DNA of 11,726 nt, taken from Methanomassiliicoccaceae archaeon UBA480. GTDB lineage: Archaea > Thermoplasmatota > Thermoplasmata > Methanomassiliicoccales > Methanomethylophilaceae. A program made the translations under genes and the position numbers. Location of the stretch: positions 1 through 11,726 of the forward strand of contig DAXO01000022.1 of the NCBI GenBank assembly GCA_002506425.1, given 5' to 3'. Positions 1-7,044 of this stretch are shown here, in pieces. Under the pieces are notes generated by a model. It saw nothing but the letters and a program-made list of their open reading frames with translations, made no database searches and had not been told where the DNA came from. Positions within the stretch are counted from its first letter, which is position 1, and the number at the start of each line of letters is the position of its first letter.

Positions 1-239
1 ATCAGAATGTCCAATCCGCTGTACAGGCACCTGGCGGACACCAGTACCTGCGGAAGGTAGACCTTGTGCTCCGCATATCTCTCTCCGACGACTGCCATTC
101 CCTTGACAAGACCTTCGTTGATGGCCTCCACCGGATTCACGCCTTCCGCCAGCGCCGCCTCTGCTGCGCTCTTCGCAAGATCCGCCTTGCAGTTCACGAC
201 CGCGTTGGCGAGATCCTCGAGAATCTGTTCCTTGCTCAT
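1..239 (-). CDS. Methyltransferase corrinoid (cobalamin-binding) protein, N-terminal part, cut by window edge
   Basis: Translating the minus strand from ATG at 239-237 gives 79 uninterrupted residues running off the left edge. They begin MSKEQILEDLANAVV and contain GVNPVEAINEGLVKGMAVVG and YLPQVLVSARCLYSGLDIL. This matches the N-terminal four-helix 'cap' domain of the MtaC/MtbC/MtmC/MttC family. These proteins carry a methyl group on a corrinoid cobalt between a substrate methyltransferase and a coenzyme M methyltransferase in the cytoplasm. The B12-binding domain with its DxHxxG motif would lie beyond the edge, so it cannot be checked. The start is supported by a strong Shine-Dalgarno AGGAGGA (complement of 247-253), 7 bases upstream. 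The substrate (methylamine, methanol, methylthiol or other) cannot be told from this fragment, because the usual partner methyltransferase gene is not visible. It is divergent from the MCR activation operon. Family assignment is firm; the subfamily is open. Confidence 0.88.
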   Translation of the reverse strand, partial: MSKEQILEDLANAVVNCKADLAKSAAEAALAEGVNPVEAINEGLVKGMAVVGERYAEHKVYLPQVLVSARCLYSGLDIL

Positions 240-316
240 TGCTAATTCCTCCTTTTCTCCGGTCGGTCTCCCTTCCAGATGCCCGTTTCCGGGTTGATGA
301 AAGCATCTGAACGTTG

Positions 317-327
317 GATATATAATG
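317..327 (-). promoter_or_regulatory. Probable TATA box for the corrinoid protein gene
   Basis: Read on the minus strand this is CATTATATATCC, an archaeal TATA-like element. Its centre lies about 26 bases before a predicted transcription start near 297. That would give a leader of roughly 58 bases containing the AGGAGGA ribosome binding site. The assignment rests only on motif and spacing. The surrounding DNA is AT-rich, so other TATA-like strings nearby cannot be excluded. Confidence 0.45.
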
Positions 328-583
328 GATGAATATGGATGGATGACATATCCTTATAATTACGAACGGTCTACTTATTTTTTAGTTGTTTGATATTTAA
401 ATAAAGTTCAATTCAATGAATATAATTGACCATTTCAGTATGAAATTTGGTAAATCAGTTTGTTATATAGAATCAATGCCTGTTAAATTTTTGAATTTTT
501 ATATTTATAATTTGTTATTAATTTATCAGACGTTAGACGCCAAATGTAAACTATTGGAAGAATGTCACACTGAAGTTTTCACC

Positions 584-593
584 GTGTTAACAC
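584..593. repeat. Perfect 10-base palindrome GTGTTAACAC, candidate operator
   Basis: GTGTTAACAC is its own reverse complement and sits about 30 bases upstream of the atwA TATA element. A related arrangement, GTG-7 bases-CAC (621-633), surrounds that TATA element, and TGTCACAC lies just upstream at 563-570. The recurrence of GTGT/ACAC half-sites suggests a dimeric regulator could bind here. A chance palindrome in AT-rich DNA is the alternative. Confidence 0.3.
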
Positions 594-620
594 CGCCTTA
601 TTGATTCTTACTAAACGATA

Positions 621-633
621 GTGTTTATATCAC
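621..633 (+). promoter_or_regulatory. TATA element for the atwA operon, placed for a leaderless transcript
   Basis: TTTATAT at 624-630 is centred about 26 bases before the A of the atwA ATG at 653. Archaeal TATA boxes usually lie about 26 bases before the transcription start, so transcription would begin at or next to the start codon. No purine-rich Shine-Dalgarno is visible between 634 and 652, which fits leaderless translation. Downstream genes in the operon do have ribosome binding sites. Motif and spacing are seen; actual use is inferred. Confidence 0.5.
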
Positions 634-652
634 GCGAGCAAATCCGACAGCC

Positions 653-2266
653 ATGGCTCAAGAATCGACGGAACTCCTAGTAATCGAGCACGTGTCGAAA
701 TCGTTCGACGGAAGATGCGTCCTCGACGACTTCAGCGCCACGCTGACGACCGGGAAGATCCTCGGACTCATAGGCAAGAGCGCCGCCGGGAAGAGCGTCC
801 TGATCCACCTGCTCAGGGGGAGCGAGGAGTACGCGCCCGACAAGGGGAAGGTCATCTACAATGTAAACCGCTGCTGCAAATGCGGGAACCTCGATCTGCC
901 GTACAAAGGGAAGCCCTGCTCCGAATGCGGAGGGGAGACCGAGACCCTCGCCGTCGATTTCTGGTCCCTAAAGCCCGACGACCCCCTCAGGCAGGCCGTC
1001 AAAGGCAGGATCGCCATCATGCTGCAGAGGACTTTCGCCCTGTTCGGCGACATGTCCGTCATAGAGAACATCATGGAGGCCATCCCCAAGCACATAACAG
1101 GGGAGGCCAGGACCAGGCGCGCCATCGAGCTCCTGGAGCTCGTCAACATGACGCACCGCACCACCCATATCGCCAGGGACCTCTCGGGAGGAGAGAAGCA
1201 GAGAGTGGTCATGGCGAGACAGCTGGCCAAGGAGCCTCTCGTGTTCCTCGCCGACGAGCCGACCGGTACCCTGGATCCCACCACCGCCGAGACGGTTCAC
1301 GCCGGACTCGTGAACTACGTGAAGGAGCACGGCATCTGCATGGTCTTCGCCTCCCACTGGCCCGAGGCCGTGGAGAGGATGGGGGACGAGGCCGCCCTCC
1401 TCGACTGCGGGAAGACCAAGATGTACGGATCCCCGAAGGACGTCTGCGCCGAGTTCATGAAGGAGTACCATTTCGAGGGCCCCAAGAAGAAGGAGGGCAT
1501 CATCGGAGAGCCCCTCATCGTGCTGACCGACGCCAAGAAGCATTACTTCTCCGTGGTCAGAGGAGTCGTCAAAGCCGTCGACGGCGTGACGTTCGACATC
1601 AAGGAGAGGGAGATCTTCGCCCTCGTAGGATACTCCGGAGCCGGGAAGACGACCATCTCCAGGATGATCGCGGGCATGACCCCCGCCACCGGCGGATCGG
1701 TGAAGATCAGGATCGGGGACGACTGGGTCGACATGTCCGAGAACGGATTCGCGGGGAAAGGCAGGGCCACCCCGTATATCGGGTTCCTCCACCAGGAGTA
1801 CACCCTGTACCCGTTCGACACCGTCCTCCAGAACCTCAGCACCTGCATCGGCATGAAGATGCCCGCCGAGCTCGCCAAGATCAAGGCCATCCAGGTCCTA
1901 ACCAGCGTCGGATTCGACAAGCCTGCCATTGAGAAGGTCCTCTATGCGTATCCCGATTCGCTCTCCGTCGGAGAGCAGCAGAGGATCGCGTTCGCGCAGG
2001 TGCTCATCAAGGAGCCCCGCATCATCATACTCGACGAGCCCACCGGCACCATGGACCCGATCACCAAGACCATCATCGCCAAATCCGTCATCCGCGCCAG
2101 GGAGACCCTGGGCGAGACGTTCGTCGTCGTGAGCCACGACATGGACTTCGTCCTCAACTGCTGCGACCGCGCCGCGTTCGTGAAGGGCGGGAAGATCATA
2201 GCCATAGGCGATCCCAAGGACGTCATGGAGGAGTTCGGGATGGAGCCCGTGCCCGAAGGAGAGTGA
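653..2266 (+). CDS. atwA: Methyl-coenzyme M reductase activation component A2 (AtwA), twin-ABC ATPase
   Basis: This 537-residue protein has two ABC ATPase domains and no membrane segment, so it is a soluble ATPase and not a transporter. Domain 1: Walker A GKSAAGKS (41-48), signature LSGGEKQ (177-183), Walker B ending DEP (201-203), switch His235. Domain 2: Walker A GYSGAGKT (326-333), signature LSVGEQQ (437-443), Walker B ending DEP (461-463), switch His495. Two CxxC pairs (Cys74/77 and Cys89/92), inserted in domain 1 between Walker A and the signature, look like a small zinc-ribbon-like knuckle. Component A2 hydrolyses ATP to drive reduction of F430 nickel in MCR and co-purifies with McrC, Mmp3, Mmp7 and Mmp17 in Methanococcus. 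It is the first gene of the operon, with a leaderless-type promoter; mcrC starts 3 bases after its stop. Other twin-ABC proteins (RLI/ABCE1-like) lack this insert pattern and context. Confidence 0.95.
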   Translation: MAQESTELLVIEHVSKSFDGRCVLDDFSATLTTGKILGLIGKSAAGKSVLIHLLRGSEEYAPDKGKVIYNVNRCCKCGNLDLPYKGKPCSECGGETETLAVDFWSLKPDDPLRQAVKGRIAIMLQRTFALFGDMSVIENIMEAIPKHITGEARTRRAIELLELVNMTHRTTHIARDLSGGEKQRVVMARQLAKEPLVFLADEPTGTLDPTTAETVHAGLVNYVKEHGICMVFASHWPEAVERMGDEAALLDCGKTKMYGSPKDVCAEFMKEYHFEGPKKKEGIIGEPLIVLTDAKKHYFSVVRGVVKAVDGVTFDIKEREIFALVGYSGAGKTTISRMIAGMTPATGGSVKIRIGDDWVDMSENGFAGKGRATPYIGFLHQEYTLYPFDTVLQNLSTCIGMKMPAELAKIKAIQVLTSVGFDKPAIEKVLYAYPDSLSVGEQQRIAFAQVLIKEPRIIILDEPTGTMDPITKTIIAKSVIRARETLGETFVVVSHDMDFVLNCCDRAAFVKGGKIIAIGDPKDVMEEFGMEPVPEGE

Positions 2267-2269
2267 AGG

Positions 2270-2887
2270 ATGAAGCAGAAGATGGGGAGGCACCTCAGCT
2301 TCGTCGAATGCAGGGAATCGATGGGCCTGGGCGTCGGAGGAGGACTCGCCATGAGGGCGACCATCTCCGAATCCGGCAGGGACGTCGTCGCCGTGGCGAT
2401 GGGACCCGGCCGCAGGCACATCACGAAGCCGGTGTGCGAGATCACATACGCCCTCAGGGAAGAGGGTATAGACACGAGCGTGCTAGTCGTCAACGCGGGA
2501 TCGGGAGTCCCGGCGGACGCGCCCGACATGACCACCGGGTCGTATTTCGGACTCGATCCTATCGAGGTCGAGCGCATACAGCAGTTCAAGGTGGCGCTCA
2601 TCCACCTGGGGAACGTCCGCCTGCACATAATCTACAAGGCGAGGCTGATCCTCAGGAATGTGGACATCCCGGCCATCATCGTCTCCCAGTGCCCGGTGGA
2701 CTTCGAGGACTTCGCCGCCATCGGCGTCAAGACCTCGAAGGTCATGCCTCCCGACGACAAGATACAGACCAAGGGCGAGATCGTGGAGATCGTCACCGGA
2801 GTTGTGAGGGGCGTGACGTGCACGCAGGACAAGCTGGACGAGATCGTCTCCAAGGTGCAATCCATGCTTCCGGAGGGTTCGAGATGA
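2270..2887 (+). CDS. mcrC: McrC, methyl-coenzyme M reductase operon protein C (MCR activation subunit)
   Basis: This 205-residue protein is close to the usual length of about 200. The N-terminus carries the family-typical stretch CRESMGLGVGGGLAMRAT (14-31), followed by GPGRRHITKPVCEITYAL and a glycine-rich NAGSGVP segment (75-81). Cysteines are at 14, 56, 141 and 184. McrC is the small subunit that, in M. maripaludis, co-purifies with Mmp7, Mmp17, Mmp3 and A2 in the ATP-dependent complex that reductively activates MCR. In many methanogens mcrC lies inside the mcrBDCGA operon; here it sits between atwA and mmp3 with no MCR structural gene in view. The start is supported by AAGGAG (2256-2261), 8 bases upstream. 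Its stop overlaps the mmp3 start by ATGA, suggesting translational coupling. Confidence 0.92.
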   Translation: MKQKMGRHLSFVECRESMGLGVGGGLAMRATISESGRDVVAVAMGPGRRHITKPVCEITYALREEGIDTSVLVVNAGSGVPADAPDMTTGSYFGLDPIEVERIQQFKVALIHLGNVRLHIIYKARLILRNVDIPAIIVSQCPVDFEDFAAIGVKTSKVMPPDDKIQTKGEIVEIVTGVVRGVTCTQDKLDEIVSKVQSMLPEGSR

Positions 2888-4398
2888 AGGTGACCGTCAA
2901 CGGGAAGGAGAAGACGCTCAAATCTGGATCGACGCTCAAATCGGCGGTATCCAAGCAGCCCCATGTCAAGGGCTCCCTTGTGGCGGTGCGCCTTTCCGAG
3001 GAGAAGCTGGTCAAGGCCACCCGCGACTTCGAGATCTCCACGCCGCGCGGCAGCATGGTGCTGCGCCTGAACGACACCCCCGAGGCGGAGAAGTGGAGGC
3101 AGATGGCCCAGAAGGGCGCCGAGCTCTCGGCGAGATGGGTCACCCACGACATAGCGTCGTTCGGAAGCTTCCCCACGGACCTGGCGGTGGACCGCTCGGA
3201 GCACATGTACAGGATCTACGACTGCTTCCTCGCGCTGGGCGGATTCGACAACCACACCACGTACATGATGATCGCCAGGGACAACCACAAGGGCTCGTAC
3301 GGAGCGGGGAACGCGGTCATCGGCAGGATCACCGTCGGAAGGCACGTCCTGGACCAGATAAGGGAGGGCGACAGGATCGAATCCGTGCGCCCGCTCATGT
3401 CCGAGACCAGCAACGAGAACGTGAAGATCACCGACGACCTCTCGTTCCCTCTGGAGGACGGCTACAAGGTCGAGACGTACGTCGGCATCTCGCTGGACGC
3501 GGCGTCCCCGGCCGCCGCGGAGCACGTGCTCATCCTGTCCAACAACGGAGTCCTGAACATCACCGAGTCCACCGGAAGCTACGCCGCGTGCTCGGACGAC
3601 ATGGACGTCGAGATCCCGAAGGAGGACGTGAGGGTCAGGGACGCGGGATCGGTCACGGTGAGGAACTCGGGTGTCGGGACCGGACGCATGTACATGTACA
3701 GGCAGAGGCGCCAGGTGTCCGAGGTCCACGACCATGCCGGAGAGGTGGTCTCCGGGAGGACCCTCCTGGCGAACGCCCCCAAGGGATCGAAGGTCACCGT
3801 GGTCACTGATCCCCCGCGCGCCCTCTCGGTCGGGATGACGCAGAAGGTCGGCGAGGAGTTCCTCGCGAAGGCCGGGATCAAGGCGAAGCGCACCGGAGAC
3901 ACGTCGGACGACGCCATCATAGCCGAGCAGAAGCCGGAGAGGACCCTGGAGGCGCTCTCCGCTGGCGAGGTCGAGACGTTCGGGGTGCCGAAGGACAGGG
4001 TGTTCAGGATCAAGCTGTCCGACAAGGACCCCGTCAGCCTGCACTACTTCAAGAAGGTCACCGGACTGAGCCACAAGCCCGTCGGCATCCTGAAGGTGCA
4101 GTTCACGTTCGAGGGACTGCCGATGGTCACGTTCTACGGGGACGAGAACCGCGGAAAGAGCCTGTATCCCCAGGATCCCTTCAAGAAGGTCAGGAGGGGG
4201 GACATCGGGCTGACCAACCAGGCCAGGCCCCACCACGGCCTGATAGGGATAAGGCTGGAGGACAGCAAGGAGTTCGGGCCCACCGGGGAGGAGGGCTACG
4301 GAACCAACATAGTCGGAAGATTCGTGGACGACCTCGACAGGCTCATGAAGGACCTGAAGGAGGAGGACACCGTCTACATCACGGAGGAGGAACTATGA
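2884..4398 (+). CDS. mmp3: Methanogenesis marker protein 3 (Mmp3), MCR activation complex subunit
   Basis: This 504-residue protein is near the usual length for the family (UPF0288). It begins MKVTVNGKEKTLKSGSTL, which resembles a ThiS/MoaD-like beta-grasp start. A long mixed alpha/beta body follows, with a segment around 120-160 (GGFDNHTTYMMIARDNHKGS) and a C-terminal region (385-480) including HKPVGILKVQF and RPHHGLIGIRLEDSKEFGPTGE that is characteristic of the family. Cysteine is scarce (113, 236), so it probably does not itself carry a large iron-sulfur cluster. Mmp3 co-purifies with the MCR activation complex in M. maripaludis; its precise role is unclear to me. The start at 2884 has GGAGGG (2872-2877) at good spacing and overlaps the mcrC stop by four bases. 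The ATG of mmp6 overlaps its stop in the same way. Confidence 0.9.
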   Translation: MKVTVNGKEKTLKSGSTLKSAVSKQPHVKGSLVAVRLSEEKLVKATRDFEISTPRGSMVLRLNDTPEAEKWRQMAQKGAELSARWVTHDIASFGSFPTDLAVDRSEHMYRIYDCFLALGGFDNHTTYMMIARDNHKGSYGAGNAVIGRITVGRHVLDQIREGDRIESVRPLMSETSNENVKITDDLSFPLEDGYKVETYVGISLDAASPAAAEHVLILSNNGVLNITESTGSYAACSDDMDVEIPKEDVRVRDAGSVTVRNSGVGTGRMYMYRQRRQVSEVHDHAGEVVSGRTLLANAPKGSKVTVVTDPPRALSVGMTQKVGEEFLAKAGIKAKRTGDTSDDAIIAEQKPERTLEALSAGEVETFGVPKDRVFRIKLSDKDPVSLHYFKKVTGLSHKPVGILKVQFTFEGLPMVTFYGDENRGKSLYPQDPFKKVRRGDIGLTNQARPHHGLIGIRLEDSKEFGPTGEEGYGTNIVGRFVDDLDRLMKDLKEEDTVYITEEEL

Positions 4399-4817
4399 GC
4401 GAGGAGAGGGAGACCAGACTGTTCATGATATCCCCGAGCTCGACGCTCACGCCGGACCAGCTGGTCCGCATGATCCACTCGTTCGGCATGGAGGCCACGG
4501 TCAAGGAGACCTGCTACGGCTGCCTCGTCGAGGGGAGGGCGGCGACCGTCAGGGAGATACTGTCCAAGGTCAGGGAGAAGCGCCGCTACGAGGTGTTCTC
4601 CAAGATAAGGGCCTACAGATGCAGCGACCCCGTCAGATGCAGGGCGCAGCACGGCACGAGGCCGGGGTACGCGCAGCTCGAGGAGGAGTGGGCGCTGCTC
4701 CCGAGGATACAGCACGGCCTGGGCGAGGTCGAGAAGGGCGCGAAGTACGTCGCCCCGCCCGAGAAGAAACGCATTCCGGTAAACGAATTCAAGAGAATCT
4801 GCGAGGGTCAGCGATGA
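4395..4817 (+). CDS. mmp6: Methanogenesis marker protein 6 (Mmp6)
   Basis: This is a small soluble protein of 140 residues with no signal or membrane segment. An N-terminal alpha/beta part includes a CYGC pair (Cys40, Cys43). It is followed by YRCSDPVRCRAQHGTRPGY (Cys76, Cys82) and LEEEWALLPRIQHGLGEVE, which I recognise as marker-6 like. The cysteine pattern would allow binding of zinc or a small Fe-S cluster, but this is inference. The family occurs in methanogens and has no firmly established reaction known to me. Its position between mmp3 and mmp5, with ATGA overlaps on both sides (4395-4398 and 4814-4817) and a strong GGAGGAGG ribosome binding site (4383-4390), links it to MCR activation or maturation. 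Numbering of small marker proteins could be confused; context supports Mmp6. Confidence 0.82.
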   Translation: MSEERETRLFMISPSSTLTPDQLVRMIHSFGMEATVKETCYGCLVEGRAATVREILSKVREKRRYEVFSKIRAYRCSDPVRCRAQHGTRPGYAQLEEEWALLPRIQHGLGEVEKGAKYVAPPEKKRIPVNEFKRICEGQR

Positions 4818-5248
4818 AGGTATTCATAGATCCGCCCAACAGCCTGGTGCTCTACGACCTGGTTGAGAGGTTCGGCCACGAGCCGCTCAGCGCCATGGCG
4901 GCGATACAGGAGAAGGTTGACAACCTGGAGGTGGACATGCCTCCGATGAACATAACCCTGGACGACGTCGTCAAGGGCCTGAAGTACGCGGGAGTCGAGG
5001 TCCCCTCCGGAGTGAGGGGGAGGCTCGCGGTATGGGGCCCCTTGATAGAGCAGGCGGACGCCGCGATCGTCATGGACGACTGCCCGTACAGCTTCGGCTG
5101 CGTCGGATGCGAGAGGTCCAATCTCATGGTGAAGTATCTGCTGAAGAGGCGCGGGATCCCCGTGCTCTACGCGACGTACCCGGAGGACGACGACCAGGCG
5201 ACGAACTTCGTCGCGCAGACCAAGGAGTTCCTGGAGGGATTGCAGTGA
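4814..5248 (+). CDS. mmp5: Methanogenesis marker protein 5 (Mmp5)
   Basis: This 144-residue soluble protein has the length expected for marker 5 (about 140). It starts MKVFIDPPNSLVLYDLVERFGHEPL and contains DMPPMNITLDDVVKGLKYAGVEVPSG. Three cysteines cluster in DDCPYSFGCVGCERSNLMVKYLL (Cys90, Cys96, Cys99), ahead of a Rossmann-like GIPVLYATYP strand. The clustered cysteines could ligate metal or an Fe-S cluster. No reaction is established that I know of. The start overlaps the mmp6 stop by ATGA, with GAGGGT (4803-4808) as ribosome binding site. Its own TGA stop overlaps the GTG start of mmp15 (GTGA, 5245-5248). Context implies a role linked to the MCR activation complex, although it is not one of the five published subunits. 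Confidence 0.85.
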   Translation: MKVFIDPPNSLVLYDLVERFGHEPLSAMAAIQEKVDNLEVDMPPMNITLDDVVKGLKYAGVEVPSGVRGRLAVWGPLIEQADAAIVMDDCPYSFGCVGCERSNLMVKYLLKRRGIPVLYATYPEDDDQATNFVAQTKEFLEGLQ

Positions 5249-6468
5249 CCATCAAGATAGCGCAGCTCTCGTGCGGCACCGAGTACAGCAGCGTGCAGTA
5301 CGAGATAGAGAAGGCGGCCAGATCCGTCGGGGCGAAGATCGTCTATCCGGACGTCTCCGCCGCGGACATCGACGACGCCGTGAGGAGGTTCGGATTCAAC
5401 CCCCGCTCCCCCCAGCTCAAGCTCATGATCGCGAGGGCCGCGGCCCTCGCCGACGAGAGGTTCGACGCGGACGCGGTGTTCATAAGCACCTGCTTCAGAT
5501 GCGCCGAGGCGGCGCTCGTCAGGAACGAGCTCAGAAGGTTCATCCAGGAGCACACCAGGCTCCCCGTGGTCACCTACTCGTTCACGGAGAGGCTCAAGGC
5601 CTCCCAGCTCCTGACGAGGATGGAGGCGCTGGTCACCATCGTCTCCAGGAAGGAGCTCCTGGCCAGGGAGAGGCAGACCGGCATCACCGTAGGCCTGGAC
5701 TCCGGATCCTCCACGACCAAAGCGGTGGTCATGGAGAACAACAAGATCATCGGCAAGGACTGGACCCCGTCCGGGGACGTCGTGGCGTCCGCCACCCAGG
5801 TCCTGAACAACGCGATGAAGATGGCAGGCATCGAGATGAAGGACATCGAGGCCATCGGCACCACCGGCTACGGGAGGTTCACCCTGGGCCAGCACTTCAA
5901 CGCCAAGCTCGTCCAGGAGGAGCTCACCGTCAACTCCAAAGGAGCGGTCTGGCTAGCCGACAGGCAGAGGGGCGAGGCCACCATCATCGACATCGGAGGG
6001 ATGGACAACAAGGCCATCACCGTCAGGGACGGCGTGCCCGACAACTTCACGATGGGAGGCATCTGCGCCGGAGCGTCCGGGAGATTCCTCGAGATGACCG
6101 CCAAGAGGCTCAAGATCGACGTCACCCAGCTCGGTGCTCTCGCGGACAAGGGCGACTGGCGCAACGCCAAGATGAACTCGTACTGCTCCGTCTTCGGCAT
6201 ACAGGACCTGGTCACCACCCTCGGAGAGGGGAAGAGCTTCGAGGACGTGGCGGCGGCCGCATGCCACTCCGTGGCCGAGCAGGTCTACGAGCAGCAGCTC
6301 CAGGAGATCGACGTCAGGCACCCGATCATCGAGGTCGGAGGGACGTCCCTGATCTCCGGACTGGTCACGCAGGTCGGAGAGGTCCTCGGAGAGAGGCCCA
6401 TCGTCCCGCCCGACTCCCAGTACATCGGAGCCGTGGGCGGCGCCCTGCTGAGCTCCGGGTTCCTGTGA
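5245..6468 (+). CDS. mmp15: Methanogenesis marker protein 15 (Mmp15), BcrA/HgdC-type ATPase
   Basis: This is a 407-residue protein if translation starts at GTG 5245, giving MTIKIAQLSCGTEYSS and overlapping the mmp5 stop by GTGA. The frame continues upstream inside mmp5, but the internal GTG gives the family-like start. The C-terminal part is an ASKHA-fold ATPase: phosphate-1 loop VGLDSGSSTTKA (149-160), phosphate-2 loop IDIGGMDNKA (249-258) and adenosine motif EVGGTSLISGLV (363-374). Cys274 in ICAGASGRFLE and Cys314 in SYCSVF match the two positions that bind the bridging [4Fe-4S] cluster in HgdC/BcrA-type activators, which use ATP to push electrons to low potential. The first 145 residues form an extra domain with Cys10, Cys83 and Cys86 (STCFRC) and a TRMEAL stretch (125-130) that recalls HgdB/BcrB-type partners. 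It may be a second ATP-driven reductase for MCR or F430, or a cluster-maturation factor; both are inference. Confidence 0.88.
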   Translation: MTIKIAQLSCGTEYSSVQYEIEKAARSVGAKIVYPDVSAADIDDAVRRFGFNPRSPQLKLMIARAAALADERFDADAVFISTCFRCAEAALVRNELRRFIQEHTRLPVVTYSFTERLKASQLLTRMEALVTIVSRKELLARERQTGITVGLDSGSSTTKAVVMENNKIIGKDWTPSGDVVASATQVLNNAMKMAGIEMKDIEAIGTTGYGRFTLGQHFNAKLVQEELTVNSKGAVWLADRQRGEATIIDIGGMDNKAITVRDGVPDNFTMGGICAGASGRFLEMTAKRLKIDVTQLGALADKGDWRNAKMNSYCSVFGIQDLVTTLGEGKSFEDVAAAACHSVAEQVYEQQLQEIDVRHPIIEVGGTSLISGLVTQVGEVLGERPIVPPDSQYIGAVGGALLSSGFL

Positions 6469-6477
6469 GGGATGCCG

Positions 6478-7044
6478 ATGGACATAGAGATCGAAGGCGG
6501 CGACAAGTACGGGAACGACGCCTATTCCAAGCTCTTCGACGAGATCATGAGCGACCTGGACAAGGCCGTGCTGATCGACAAGGCCAGGCTGGTCCTCGAC
6601 CCGGAGACCCCCCTGTTCGTGTTCTCCATCGTCCTGAAGGCCGCGCCCGGCCCGAAGACCGTCGGGGACGTGTCGACGGTCAGGAAGGACGTCGGAGGCG
6701 TCCACGTGACCATAACCGAGGAGCGCTACGCGCCCGACATACTCTCCGCGCTCTTCGCGAGATACGGGAGAACGGCGGTGGAGCAGCAGACCAGGTTCGA
6801 CCTCGTCGTGAACGGGGCCGAGGAGGCCGACGTCGAATCGATGAAGGTATCGTCCGGGGAGGAGGACCTGAGGGAGCTCATGGGCGCCCTGTGGAGGACC
6901 ATGCCCGAGGGCATCAAGAACAGGAAGGCCCTGATCTCCGGGAACGTCATCACGATAGTCGCCACCGAGGAGATAATGACGCCGGAGATGGTCGAGAAGG
7001 GCCGCTCCGAGCACATCTCGCTGGGAGGTTCCAAGGATGTTTGA
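6478..7044 (+). CDS. mmp17: Methanogenesis marker protein 17 (Mmp17), MCR activation complex subunit
   Basis: Starting at ATG 6478 gives 188 residues, beginning MDIEIEGGDKYGNDAYSKLFDEI. A start at 6472 would add MP. I prefer 6478 because the only ribosome binding site, GAGGG (6467-6471), abuts the 6472 ATG but is 6 bases from 6478. The body contains GGVHVTITEERYAPDILSALFARYG and ends near EEIMTPEMVEKGRSEHISLG, in keeping with the marker-17 family. It has no cysteine, so any cluster it touches would have to be held by partners or by other side chains. Mmp17 co-purifies with McrC, Mmp7, Mmp3 and A2 in M. maripaludis. The mmp7 start lies 8 bases inside its 3' end, so the two are probably translated together; both belong to the same complex. 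Confidence 0.88.
   Translation: MDIEIEGGDKYGNDAYSKLFDEIMSDLDKAVLIDKARLVLDPETPLFVFSIVLKAAPGPKTVGDVSTVRKDVGGVHVTITEERYAPDILSALFARYGRTAVEQQTRFDLVVNGAEEADVESMKVSSGEEDLRELMGALWRTMPEGIKNRKALISGNVITIVATEEIMTPEMVEKGRSEHISLGGSKDV

Larger units (their letters stand above)
240..652. other. Divergent intergenic region, mostly AT-rich, no convincing gene
   Basis: This 413-base spacer separates the minus-strand corrinoid gene from plus-strand atwA. From about 305 to 630 it is strongly AT-rich, unlike the flanking GC-rich genes. It holds a TATA-like element for each direction, closely spaced GGATGA/GGATGG repeats around 328-346, a GTGTTAACAC palindrome at 584-593, and one open frame (416-604) that I judge spurious. 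No tRNA, rRNA or CRISPR repeat is seen. Its length is generous for two promoters, so binding sites for regulators of methanogenesis genes are plausible but unproven. Confidence 0.6.

Noticed and set aside
416..604. 62-codon open frame in the AT-rich spacer
   Set aside because: It has no ribosome binding site, it ends just before the atwA promoter and overlaps the GTGTTAACAC palindrome, and its composition is that of the surrounding intergenic DNA. I recognise no family.
2632..4236. Long minus-strand open frame opposite mcrC and mmp3
   Set aside because: It is a shadow of the conserved plus-strand genes. Its translation is low-complexity (Val/Leu/Asp/Gly/His-rich) with no motif, and the plus strand is fully explained.
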